Below are positions 1-6,272 of a stretch of DNA of 8,862 bases, piece by piece. Source of the stretch: Candidatus Methanophagales archaeon (GTDB lineage: Archaea; Halobacteriota; Syntropharchaeia; Alkanophagales; Methanospirareceae); the NCBI GenBank assembly GCA_023131215.1, contig JAGLZV010000047.1, positions 1 through 8,862 of the forward strand. Reading direction: 5' to 3'. The translations under genes and the position numbers were made by a program. How positions within the stretch are numbered: position 1 is the stretch's first letter; every line of letters starts with the position of its first letter. The notes under the pieces are model-generated. The model did not search any database. It was not told the origin of the DNA and worked only from the letters and a program-made list of their open reading frames with translations.

Positions 1-551
1 TTGTATGCAATTCCTCCGCCAGTTCCGCCTAAGGTGTAAGCAGGTCTGATGACCACCGGGTAACCCAATTCCTGTGCAATTTCCTCTGCTTCCGCGACAG
101 AATAAGCAGGTGCGCTCTTTGGCATTGGAATACCAAGTTCGGCCATAGTTTCTTTGAATGTAATACGGTCTTCACCGCGTTCAATCGCATCAGCCTCTAC
201 TCCTATTAACTCGACCCCATATTTAGCCAGTATTCCCCTTTTGCTGAGCTCGGCAGAAAGATTCAGTCCGGTCTGACCGCCAAGGTTGGGCAGCAAAGCA
301 TCTGGTCTTTCCTTTGCTATTATTTCCTCCACGTTCTCCACGGTGAGCGGTTCAATGTACGTCTGGTCAGCCATTCCAGGGTCGGTCATGATGGTGGCGG
401 GATTCGAATTCACCAAAACGACCTCATAGCCTTCCTCTTTTAACGCCTTGCATGCCTGCGTCCCCGAATAATCAAATTCACATGCCTGACCAATGATAAT
501 GGGACCCGAGCCTATTACCAGCACCTTTTTAACGTCTTCTGCTTTTGGCAT
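1..551 (-). CDS. carB: Carbamoyl-phosphate synthase large subunit, N-terminal part (runs off the window)
   Basis: CarB makes carbamoyl phosphate from bicarbonate, ATP and the ammonia released by the CarA glutaminase, feeding pyrimidine and arginine synthesis in the cytoplasm. The visible 183 residues begin MPKAEDVKKVLVIGSGP and carry the family's strongly conserved N-terminal stretch: GSGPIIIGQACEFDYSG near residues 13-29, then VNSNPATIMTDP, then LPNLGGQTGLN, and the start of the first ATP-grasp domain with RPAYTLGGTGGGIAY at the window edge. The full protein is usually about 1060-1080 residues, so more than 80 percent lies outside. The ATG at 551 is the only possible start, because an in-frame TGA lies four codons upstream with no other start codon between; a GAGG sits very close to it. 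The gene is divergent from cooC. carA is not in the window. Identification is very secure. Confidence 0.97.
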   Translation of the reverse strand, partial: MPKAEDVKKVLVIGSGPIIIGQACEFDYSGTQACKALKEEGYEVVLVNSNPATIMTDPGMADQTYIEPLTVENVEEIIAKERPDALLPNLGGQTGLNLSAELSKRGILAKYGVELIGVEADAIERGEDRITFKETMAELGIPMPKSAPAYSVAEAEEIAQELGYPVVIRPAYTLGGTGGGIAY

Positions 552-652
552 TTCCTCTATTTCTCAAATCCTTTTCCTAATAAAAAAGTATTCTATTCTA
601 TTCGAAAGACATAACTTGCAAACGAAGAGGCGGTATCTTGGAGGTTAGAGAA
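552..652. promoter_or_regulatory. Divergent carB / cooC intergenic promoter region
   Basis: About 100 bases separate the divergent starts of carB and cooC. The region is A/T-rich, with an AATAAAAAA stretch near 579-588 that reads as TTTTTTATT on the minus strand, a possible TATA-like box for carB. A short tandem repeat of TATTC (three copies, 589-603) follows. No clear operator palindrome is visible. The promoter assignment rests on base composition and gene orientation only. Confidence 0.35.
640..645 (+). promoter_or_regulatory. Shine-Dalgarno site that sets the cooC start
   Basis: GGAGGT at 640-645 lies seven bases before the GTG at 653. An alternative in-frame TTG at 638 would place this strong ribosome binding site inside the coding region and would rely on a weaker GAGG further upstream. 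The GTG is therefore the better start. Confidence 0.65.
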
Positions 653-1435
653 GTGGAAGCGAGGGAAAAGATAAAAATAGCAGTTGCGGGGAAAGGCGGT
701 GTAGGTAAAACAACCATCGCAGGCACGCTTGCTCGTCTCTTTGCGAGAGAAGGGCATAGCGTAATCGCAGTGGATGCCGACCCTGCAATGAACTTAAAAT
801 TTGCATTGGGCATAAAAGAGAACCCTGCACCCATATCAGAATTAAAAGACTTGATTTTTGAGCGGACTGGTGCTTATACCGGGACCGGCATCTACAAATT
901 AAATCCCAAAGTAGATGATATAATCACGAGATATGGAGCAAAAGGACCTGATGATGTAACACTGTTGGTAATGGGGACGATAGAAAAAGGAGGGACTGGA
1001 TGCACCTGTCCAGAGAATGCTTTTCTTCGCTCTCTGCTGCGGCATGTGTTATTCAAGGAAAATACGGTTATAATGGACATGGAAGCGGGAATAGAGCATT
1101 TAGGTAGAGGAACCGCAAAAGGAGTTGACTTGATGCTTACCGTGGTAGAGCCGGGGATGAGGTCAGTGGAGACGGTCGGCAGAATAAAGAAGCTTGGTGA
1201 GGATATTGGTATAAACAACATAGCGGCAGTGATAAATAAAGTTACAGATTCAGAGATGGTAAAAAAGATAGGAACTGAATTAGAGGAAATGAACATTCCT
1301 CTGCTGGAAATCATTCCTTATGAGCAGGCGTTGATAAAAGCAGATATGGAGAGTAAAGCACCGTTAGATATAGGTGGAGAGGCAGAAGCGGTTGAGCATA
1401 TAAAGAGGCTAAAAGAGAAGATTTTGGGTATCTAA
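653..1435 (+). CDS. cooC: CooC-type nickel-insertion ATPase (CODH maturation)
   Basis: CooC is a dimeric SIMIBI-class ATPase of the MinD/NifH fold that helps load nickel into the C-cluster of carbon monoxide dehydrogenase. Numbered from the GTG at 653 (260 residues), the deviant Walker A GKGGVGKTT lies at 13-21, a switch I-like DADPAMN at about 41-47, and Walker B VIMDMEAG at 139-146. The CTC motif (Cys117, Cys119) matches the CXC pair known to bind Ni or Zn at the CooC dimer interface, which separates it from MinD or Mrp ATPases. Length is normal for CooC. The TTG at 638 would add five residues, but GGAGGT at 640-645 favours GTG 653. No CODH gene is in the window. cfbB follows on the same strand after a short gap, so co-transcription is possible. 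Family assignment is secure; the client (CODH/ACS or another nickel enzyme) is inferred. Confidence 0.9.
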   Translation: MEAREKIKIAVAGKGGVGKTTIAGTLARLFAREGHSVIAVDADPAMNLKFALGIKENPAPISELKDLIFERTGAYTGTGIYKLNPKVDDIITRYGAKGPDDVTLLVMGTIEKGGTGCTCPENAFLRSLLRHVLFKENTVIMDMEAGIEHLGRGTAKGVDLMLTVVEPGMRSVETVGRIKKLGEDIGINNIAAVINKVTDSEMVKKIGTELEEMNIPLLEIIPYEQALIKADMESKAPLDIGGEAEAVEHIKRLKEKILGI

Positions 1436-1463
1436 AAGATTCAATGATTCTTCAGGTGATAAG

Positions 1464-1471
1464 TTATATAT
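1464..1471 (+). promoter_or_regulatory. TATA-like box upstream of cfbB
   Basis: TTATATAT lies in the gap between cooC and the diamide synthase gene, with its centre about 31 bases before the ATG at 1499. This is close to the usual archaeal box A to start-site distance and would give a nearly leaderless transcript. It suggests cfbB has its own promoter in addition to any read-through from cooC. No mapped transcript supports this. Confidence 0.4.
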
Positions 1472-1498
1472 TTTATGTCTCATGTAAAGATAAGGATT

Positions 1499-2965
1499 AT
1501 GAATATAAACATTCCAAGGGTGGTGATTGCGGGAGACAGAAGCTCGGCAGGTAAGACTACCGTGTGTATTGGACTATTGGGCGCTTTGCGAGCCCGAGGA
1601 CTTGAGGTTCAGGGTTTCAAGGTCGGACTTGATTATATAGACCCCGGGTTTCATACATTAGTTTCCGGCAGACCGTCAAGGAACCTGGATGGTTTTTTGA
1701 TGTCCCCTGAGGTGGTAAAGGAGATATTTATAAGAGGCTGTGAGGGAGCGGATATTGCAGTAATAGAAGGCGTTAGGGGGCTTTACGAAGGTTTGAATTA
1801 TTCCGATGACGTAGGAAGCACTGCACAGATAGCGAAGATTTTGGACTGCCCGGTTATACTTGTGGTTGATGCGGGTAGCATCACGAGAAGTGTTGCCGCG
1901 GTGGTTAACGGCTATAAAAGTTTTGATCCCGAAGTGCAGCTATCAGGTGTTATTTTAAACAATATTGGAAGCGAGCGACACGGAGAGAAGGCGGAAAGAG
2001 CAGTGGAGAAGTATAGTGGAGTAAAAGTTATCGGTAAGATTCCACGTAAAAGCGAGCTGGGAATCTCTATGCGGCATCTCGGCTTGATTACCGCAACGGA
2101 ATGTAAAAATAGACGGGATGATTTCGACAGCGTTTTGGATAAGATAAAAACGTCGGTGGAGGAGAATGTAAATATAAAAATGTTTTTTGACGTTGCAAAT
2201 TCTGCACGTGCTTTTAAAACGCCGGAGTCAAGGATTTTTCGTACGAAGATGGGTAGAAGTAAAGAGGTTAAAGTCAGGATTGCAGTGGCTTTTGACGAGG
2301 CGTTCAATTTTTACTATCCGGATACACTGGATTTACTCGTGTTGGAAGGTGCGGAACTCGTGTATTTCAGCCCTATAAGGGATAAGAAGCTTCCGGAAGG
2401 AGTGGATGCGGTTTATATCGGTGGTGGCTTTCCGGAGATTTATGCCGAGGAGCTTTCCTCGAACACGCAAATGCTCGATGCAGTAAAAGACTTTTACGAT
2501 GGATATGGGGTCATATATGCAGAATGCGGAGGGTTGATGTATTTATTGGAACAACTTGAATATAAGCCCTTACAGGGCTTGCCGGGTCGCAGGGCAGAGT
2601 CCCACAAGGGCGAGGGAGGTAGTTTTGAGATGTGTGGTGTGATAAAGGGATTGGTAAGATTTGGAGAAAAGAGGGTTGTGAACTATGTGGAAGGAGAATT
2701 TCGGAAAGATTGTATCTTAGGTAAAAAAGGCAGCAGGTTTAAGGGGCACGAATTCCACCATTCCGAAATACTGCTCGAAGATGTGGCAAACGTTGATTTT
2801 GCTTACAAAATACTCAGAGGCGAGGGTATAAAAGATGGAATGGACGGCATTGTTTCAAAGAACTGCCTTGCATCTTTTGCTCATCTGCATGCCGCCTCCT
2901 ATACAGAATTTGCCGAAAATTTTGTTAGAAGTGCAGTATCTGCTCAAAATTCAGTGGAATTTTGA
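1499..2965 (+). CDS. cfbB: Ni-sirohydrochlorin / cobyrinate a,c-diamide synthase (CfbB/CbiA family)
   Basis: This enzyme uses ATP and glutamine to amidate the a and c acetate side chains of a tetrapyrrole: Ni-sirohydrochlorin in F430 synthesis (CfbB) or cobyrinate in cobamide synthesis (CbiA). Numbered from ATG 1499 (488 residues), an N-terminal BioD-like ATPase domain carries the P-loop DRSSAGKTT at 13-21, LDYIDPGFH just after, and IEGVRGLYEG. The C-terminal GATase1-like domain has the nucleophile Cys343 in YAECGGLMYL, FKGHEFHHSE, and the catalytic-His region FAHLHAAS (His462, His464). The motif spacing and FKGHEFHHSEI resemble, from memory, Methanosarcina CfbB more than bacterial CbiA. An in-frame ATG at 1475 would add eight residues; it overlaps the TATA-like box and has no close SD, and known homologues start about five residues before IPR, so 1499 is preferred. 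Family certain; substrate not settled by sequence. Confidence 0.9.
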   Translation: MNINIPRVVIAGDRSSAGKTTVCIGLLGALRARGLEVQGFKVGLDYIDPGFHTLVSGRPSRNLDGFLMSPEVVKEIFIRGCEGADIAVIEGVRGLYEGLNYSDDVGSTAQIAKILDCPVILVVDAGSITRSVAAVVNGYKSFDPEVQLSGVILNNIGSERHGEKAERAVEKYSGVKVIGKIPRKSELGISMRHLGLITATECKNRRDDFDSVLDKIKTSVEENVNIKMFFDVANSARAFKTPESRIFRTKMGRSKEVKVRIAVAFDEAFNFYYPDTLDLLVLEGAELVYFSPIRDKKLPEGVDAVYIGGGFPEIYAEELSSNTQMLDAVKDFYDGYGVIYAECGGLMYLLEQLEYKPLQGLPGRRAESHKGEGGSFEMCGVIKGLVRFGEKRVVNYVEGEFRKDCILGKKGSRFKGHEFHHSEILLEDVANVDFAYKILRGEGIKDGMDGIVSKNCLASFAHLHAASYTEFAENFVRSAVSAQNSVEF

Positions 2966-2991
2966 ACAGACAATGAAAAGTCAAAATAAAC

Positions 2992-3057
2992 CTTTCTTTA
3001 GGAAAGAAAGCTTTACCAACAAACTTTCTTTCACAAAGAAAGTTTGATCAAAGAAAC
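2992..3057. repeat. Tandem perfect hairpins with a shared CTTTCTTT/AAAGAAAG core
   Basis: Two perfect hairpins stand side by side between cfbB and the ABC ATPase gene. The first is CTTTCTTT, loop AGG, AAAGAAAG (2992-3010, 8-bp stem). The second is CAAACTTTCTTT, loop CAC, AAAGAAAGTTTG (3020-3046, 12-bp stem). The second stem runs into the palindrome TTTGATCAAA (3043-3052), followed by a third partial copy, AAAGAAAC (3050-3057). The two hairpins share their core but have different loops, so this is a repeated element rather than a single terminator. It could act on cfbB transcript ends, or be a miniature dispersed repeat. Confidence 0.7.
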
Positions 3058-3064
3058 TTATTTT
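3058..3064 (+). promoter_or_regulatory. TATA-like box of the ABC ATPase gene
   Basis: TTATTTT is centred about 28 bases before the ATG at 3089, and no Shine-Dalgarno sequence precedes that ATG. Together these suggest a leaderless transcript starting at or near the start codon. A second A/T-rich stretch (TTTAATATTATTTAA) at 3075-3089 is too close to the ATG for this role. Confidence 0.35.
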
Positions 3065-3088
3065 GACAAGCACCTTTAATATTATTTA

Positions 3089-4027
3089 ATGTGGGCAATA
3101 GAAGTAAGGGACTTAATGAAGAGGTATCGAGGCAATGGCTTTGCTGCTGTGGACCATATTTCTTTTAACGTGGAAAGCGGCGAGATATTCGCTTTGCTCG
3201 GTCCTAATGGGGCGGGTAAGACAACACTGATAAAAATATTGACTACTTTGTTGAAGCCCACTTCAGGGACGGCAAAGGTAGCGGGGTTTGATGTCGGTAA
3301 GGATAAGGACAGCGTGAGGAAGAGTATAGGGATTGTTTTTCAAGAACCCTCTCTGGACTGGAGATTAACAGGAAGGGAGAATCTGGATTTCCATGCCAGG
3401 ATATACGAAATAGGAAGAGAAGAAAGAAAAGAGAGAATAGAAGAGGTTTTAAAGCTCGTTGAACTGGAAGACAAAGCGGACGTAGTGGTAGATAAGTATT
3501 CAGGAGGGATGAAACGTCGTTTAGAGCTTGCAAGAGGCTTTATTCACAGCCCAAAAGTCCTATTCTTGGACGAACCCACTCTGGGATTGGATACGCAGAC
3601 GAGGAGAAGAATATGGGATTACATACGGGAGTTGAACGATAGCGAAGGAGTAACGATTGTATTAACCACGCATTACATGGAAGAAGCGGATTATCTTTGT
3701 GAACGTGTAGGGATTATGGACCGGGGGAAAATAATTGCTCTTGACACACCGAAGAATCTGAAGGATTTGATAGGTTCGGATTTAGTTAGTTTGGAAATGA
3801 ACACTGGGGGTTATGAGGTGGAGGTTTTCAAAAAGCTTGATTTTGTTACCGACTTTAGAAAACATGATGATTTTCTAACGTTGAAGATGGAGAGAGGCGA
3901 TTTAAGAATTCCTGCGATAATGGAGGTTGCAACAAGAGAGGGCATAGAGATAAAATCAGTGAATTTGAGGAAACCGAGCTTAGAGGATGTATTCTTGCAC
4001 TTCACAGGGAGGAGGATAAGGGAATGA
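3089..4027 (+). CDS. ABC transporter ATP-binding protein, DrrA/CcmA-like exporter type (no permease alongside)
   Basis: This is the cytoplasmic nucleotide-binding subunit of an ABC-2 type exporter, which would bind an integral membrane permease. The 312 residues show Walker A GPNGAGKTT at 38-46, a Q-loop in GIVFQEPSLDWRLTG, the signature YSGGM at 137-141, Walker B VLFLDEPTLGLD from 157, and the H-loop His195 in TTHYMEEAD. The roughly 95-residue C-terminal extension after residue 215, ending in a PSLEDVFLHFTGR motif, is typical of DrrA-like ATPases (drug, lipid or polysaccharide export). The start fits the family's usual first strand, here WAIEVRDLMKRY. Such genes nearly always overlap a permease gene by ATGA; here ATGA is present at 4024-4027 but that frame closes at once. 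The exported substrate cannot be told from the sequence. Confidence 0.95.
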   Translation: MWAIEVRDLMKRYRGNGFAAVDHISFNVESGEIFALLGPNGAGKTTLIKILTTLLKPTSGTAKVAGFDVGKDKDSVRKSIGIVFQEPSLDWRLTGRENLDFHARIYEIGREERKERIEEVLKLVELEDKADVVVDKYSGGMKRRLELARGFIHSPKVLFLDEPTLGLDTQTRRRIWDYIRELNDSEGVTIVLTTHYMEEADYLCERVGIMDRGKIIALDTPKNLKDLIGSDLVSLEMNTGGYEVEVFKKLDFVTDFRKHDDFLTLKMERGDLRIPAIMEVATREGIEIKSVNLRKPSLEDVFLHFTGRRIRE

Positions 4028-4035
4028 GCGAATAA
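4007..4035 (+). other. Vestigial permease start: SD plus ATG overlapping the ATPase stop, closed after three codons
   Basis: GGGAGGAGG at 4007-4015 is a strong Shine-Dalgarno sequence eight bases before an ATG at 4024. That ATG overlaps the ATPase stop codon in the ATGA arrangement typical of an ATPase-permease gene pair. The frame then reads ATG AGC GAA TAA. A ribosome binding site and coupled start with no gene behind them are best explained by loss of the downstream permease. The alternative, a chance purine-rich end of the ATPase gene, cannot be excluded. Confidence 0.4.
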
Positions 4036-4097
4036 AACCCAAATCCAAATACTACCAAATCCCAACTAAATGCTAATTTTTATTTTTGCTTATAATA

Positions 4098-4365
4098 GAG
4101 GCTGTCCACCAATCCATTATCAACAGTGACACTTTAAGTTAACTATTGGATGTAATCCTAAAAAGTTCTTGACCTTAGCTGCCAAATTGGTAACTGATCC
4201 TAAGATCTTACCGATAACTGCCGCATCTCTACTCAATTTACCCCATATTATCTTCAGAGGATTTTGATTTACTCCTCTTTCCGTTCCATCCTTTATATAC
4301 TTTTGGGGTATATTCCGATGTTTTCGAGGGTTTTTCAAAATCCTCTTCAGTTTATAGTCTCTCAT
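4098..4365 (-). pseudogene. Probable insertion-sequence end with a fragment of transposase-like coding sequence
   Basis: On the minus strand an open frame of 81 codons runs from 4365 to 4120 and ends ...NFLGLHPIVNLKCHC. Its stop lies only 12 bases inside the sequence GGACAGCCTC (minus strand of 4098-4107). I recall GGACAGCCTC/GAGGCTGTCC as a common terminal-repeat form in IS families such as IS1182, where the transposase stop sits close to the repeat. The frame is rich in Lys and Arg, and a TAG stop directly precedes its ATG; upstream the same frame continues KASKLKKWFEG before further stops, as expected of a decaying gene. No matching second terminal repeat is visible. I do not recognise the protein itself, and the IS interpretation rests on the terminal sequence and layout. 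Confidence 0.35.
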
Positions 4366-4473
4366 CTAACCTTCAAACCATTTTTTTAGTTTTGACGCTT
4401 TTTTCCGGCTTTTTCACCGCTTAACAGGCTAATTTTCTACATCTTCTGAAGTTATTTGAGGCATACAAAATAT
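4366..4473. other. Intergenic stretch downstream of khtU, no gene seen
   Basis: This stretch lies between the putative IS fragment and the 3' end of the antiporter gene. It is T-rich on the plus strand, has stops in all frames, and includes the short interrupted palindrome CTTCTGAAG near 4443-4451. A few codons in frame with the neighbouring fragment (KASKLKKWFEG) suggest it may belong to the same decayed element. Together with 4028-4097, an A/T-rich run with several CCAAAT-like words, it makes up about 445 bases without a supported intact gene. Confidence 0.4.
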
Positions 4474-5703
4474 TCAGCGCTTCTGCTGCGTCAATTTATT
4501 GATGCTCCCTGTCATTATTTTGCCAATCCTATCGCCGTGTTTGGCGAAGCCCGAGCCTATGATTGAAAGAATGATTACGTAAGCAACGACAAGCGAAATT
4601 AATAACTCATAATTGCCCGTCCCCATTCCGATTACAACAGCCAGCAGCACAATTGAAAACTCGCCCCTTGGCGTTGTGTATGCTCCGACCCTTAACCCAG
4701 TTTCGAGCGAGCCGTGCAGTCTCTTCCCAATAAGTGCACCACTGGCGAACTTTCCTAAGATAGACAGAGCTATGAGTGCGAGAAGTGCGAGGACAAAATC
4801 TGCCGAGGACAATGTTGCAAATTGGAATTGGAACAACATTCCGAAGGAGAAGAAGAAAATGGTGAGGAATAAGTTCTTAAATGAGATGGTGGCTCCGAAG
4901 AGCTTCCTGAAGGACTTGACTCCTGAGAGTGCGGAGCCGAGGAAAAATGCAACAATCACCTCAGAGATATGACAATGTAGCGAAATTCCCAGGAAGTGTG
5001 CGAGTGCTGACAGGAGTGCTGGCAGGAGATATGCTATTGCTGAAAATCCGAATATTAGTGCGAAAATAAGCAGTATGGGTATTTCATCATCACGCTCAAA
5101 CAGAGGCGAGATGAAGTTGCTCAGCCTTCTGATGAGAGTCAAAATGAATACAATGAGCAGCAAAGTCGTTGCTAAGCACACGGGAATCATGGCGAGGCTG
5201 CCGGACATAATGGAAGTCAGCACCACGAGCAGAATCGCCAGTATTATGTCCTCGAACACCATCAGCCACACGATGGTCTCTGCTTCAGGGTAAATCAACC
5301 GCTTATTCTCTATCAGCGAGGATATGACTATTGCAGAACTGCTGATGTAAACTGCTGATGCGAGTATGAAAGCCTCTATCAGGCTCAAGCCAATAACGAG
5401 CCCCAGCGAAAATCCTGCGATGAAATTCACCCCGAAGTCCGTGCAACCCGCAAACAACCTTCCAGGTTCTCTTATGCCTTTGAAGTTGAACTCATATCCT
5501 ATGTAGAACATCAGGAGGATTACACCGATCTTACCCAGCCACTCGACGAAGTCGTATGAGGTTATTAAGTCGAATCCACTCTTTCCGAGAATTATTCCTG
5601 CAATTATGTATGCAGGGATTGCGGCTTGCCTCAGATATTTCGATACCAGTCCAAGAGCTAAGCAAGAGACCGTTACAATAGCTAAATCCACCAAAAAGGT
5701 CAT
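4474..5703 (-). CDS. khtU: CPA2-family cation/proton antiporter, KhtU/KefB-like membrane subunit
   Basis: The 409-residue protein is almost entirely hydrophobic, with about 12 predicted membrane segments, and matches the Na_H_Exchanger domain of the CPA2 family. Visible landmarks are IPAYIIAGIILG (29-40), MFYIGYEFN (65-73), the SSSAIVISSL signature (121-130), FEDI (150-153) with Asp152 as the likely ion-binding acid, and PRGEF (345-349), the counterpart of the RGEF motif of KefC-like proteins. It lacks the cytoplasmic KTN/RCK domain of KefB/KefC; that role is probably filled by the separate KhtT-like protein encoded immediately upstream. The stop of that gene (5704-5706) abuts this ATG with no gap, so the two are almost certainly co-translated. 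Likely function is K+ or Na+ export in exchange for H+. Cation specificity is not readable, and position 151 is Glu where KefC-like proteins usually have Gln. Confidence 0.88.
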   Translation of the reverse strand: MTFLVDLAIVTVSCLALGLVSKYLRQAAIPAYIIAGIILGKSGFDLITSYDFVEWLGKIGVILLMFYIGYEFNFKGIREPGRLFAGCTDFGVNFIAGFSLGLVIGLSLIEAFILASAVYISSSAIVISSLIENKRLIYPEAETIVWLMVFEDIILAILLVVLTSIMSGSLAMIPVCLATTLLLIVFILTLIRRLSNFISPLFERDDEIPILLIFALIFGFSAIAYLLPALLSALAHFLGISLHCHISEVIVAFFLGSALSGVKSFRKLFGATISFKNLFLTIFFFSFGMLFQFQFATLSSADFVLALLALIALSILGKFASGALIGKRLHGSLETGLRVGAYTTPRGEFSIVLLAVVIGMGTGNYELLISLVVAYVIILSIIGSGFAKHGDRIGKIMTGSINKLTQQKR

Positions 5704-6186
5704 CTAAACCTGTCCCAGAATCTCCCTCGCACATGCTTTTATTTGCTCACGCTCCCCTATCGCCACTATCAGGTCTCCCTCTTCGAACACCGTTTCCGGT
5801 GGCGGGCTGATAATGGTCCGTTCCCTTCTTGACAGTGCGATTATCGTGACGCCCGTCCTCTTCCTGATTCCCAAATCCTCGATGCTCTTTCCCACCATGC
5901 CCTCTGTTACCGGGCATATATGGATGTTTATTCTGAGGTCAGAAATATCGGAAAACGTGACTTCAACGTCCTCACGCTCTATTGTGAGCATCGCTCCGGT
6001 CAGAACGCTTCCGACACGCCGTGCTTCTTCCGAGGTCAGCCTTGTAACCGAAGGCTGCTCAGCACCGGCTTCTAAGACATACAGTTCTATCTCACCGGTC
6101 GTCAAAAATATGACCGCTACTTTATCGCCTTTTGGACTTTCTATCTCATACTTCGTGCCTATCTCGGGAAGTTCAGAGATTCGCAT
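5704..6186 (-). CDS. khtT: KhtT-like regulatory subunit with RCK_C (TrkA-C) domain
   Basis: This 160-residue soluble protein matches KhtT, the cytoplasmic regulator of the Bacillus KhtTU K+/H+ antiporter, in length and layout. The N-terminal part (about 1-75) begins with ELPEIGTKYEI, the counterpart of the ELPGIGxK start of KhtT, and has a GDK turn. The C-terminal part (about 78-160) is a TrkA-C/RCK_C domain with GKSIEDLGIRKRTGVTIIAL and FEEGDLIVAIG. The start is supported by AGGTG at 6193-6197, six bases ahead of ATG. The RCK_C half resembles that of the channel encoded just upstream, suggesting a common ligand or shared ancestry. In Bacillus the homologue senses cyclic di-AMP and pH; whether that holds here is unknown. 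The gene is directly followed by khtU with zero spacing. Confidence 0.85.
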   Translation of the reverse strand: MRISELPEIGTKYEIESPKGDKVAVIFLTTGEIELYVLEAGAEQPSVTRLTSEEARRVGSVLTGAMLTIEREDVEVTFSDISDLRINIHICPVTEGMVGKSIEDLGIRKRTGVTIIALSRRERTIISPPPETVFEEGDLIVAIGEREQIKACAREILGQV

Positions 6187-6234
6187 GATTTACACCTGCC
6201 CTTTTCTGGATATTCTTCATAATCCTTATGACCT

Positions 6235-6243
6235 GATATAGTA
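6235..6243 (-). promoter_or_regulatory. TATA-like box for khtT-khtU
   Basis: On the minus strand TACTATATC lies about 50 bases before the khtT start, leaving room for a short leader that contains the AGGTG ribosome binding site. It stands between the end of the channel gene and khtT, so the antiporter pair may be transcribed separately from the channel. Confidence 0.35.
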
Positions 6244-6248
6244 TTAGG

Positions 6249-6265
6249 TTTTTGCGTAGCAAAAA
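6249..6265. terminator. Short hairpin with T-rich flank after the channel gene
   Basis: TTTTTGC, loop GTA, GCAAAAA forms a perfect 7-bp hairpin just beyond the stop of the minus-strand channel gene. Read on the minus strand it includes a run of six T residues, which fits an archaeal oligo-T terminator. It lies immediately downstream of the channel gene and upstream of the khtT TATA-like box, where a terminator would be expected. Confidence 0.45.
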
Positions 6266-6272
6266 AGTTTAT

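Noticed and set aside
589..603. Three tandem copies of TATTC
   Set aside because: Too short and too A/T-rich to call a functional repeat; no further copies are seen.
638..652. TTG at 638 as the cooC start
   Set aside because: The strong GGAGGT at 640-645 would then lie within the coding region; it is ideally placed for the GTG at 653.
892..1314. A 140-codon open frame on the minus strand
   Set aside because: It is antisense to cooC, whose Walker A, CXC and Walker B motifs are intact.
2966..3088. Possible CRISPR-like repeat in the hairpin gap
   Set aside because: Only two hairpins with unlike total lengths and no regular spacers; there is no array and no cas gene in the window.
4201..4210. 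Ten-base palindrome TAAGATCTTA
   Set aside because: It is short, sits inside the decayed fragment, has no partner copies, and is within chance expectation for A/T-rich sequence.
5813..6241. A 142-codon open frame on the plus strand
   Set aside because: It is antisense to the khtT-like gene and shows no recognisable features of its own.
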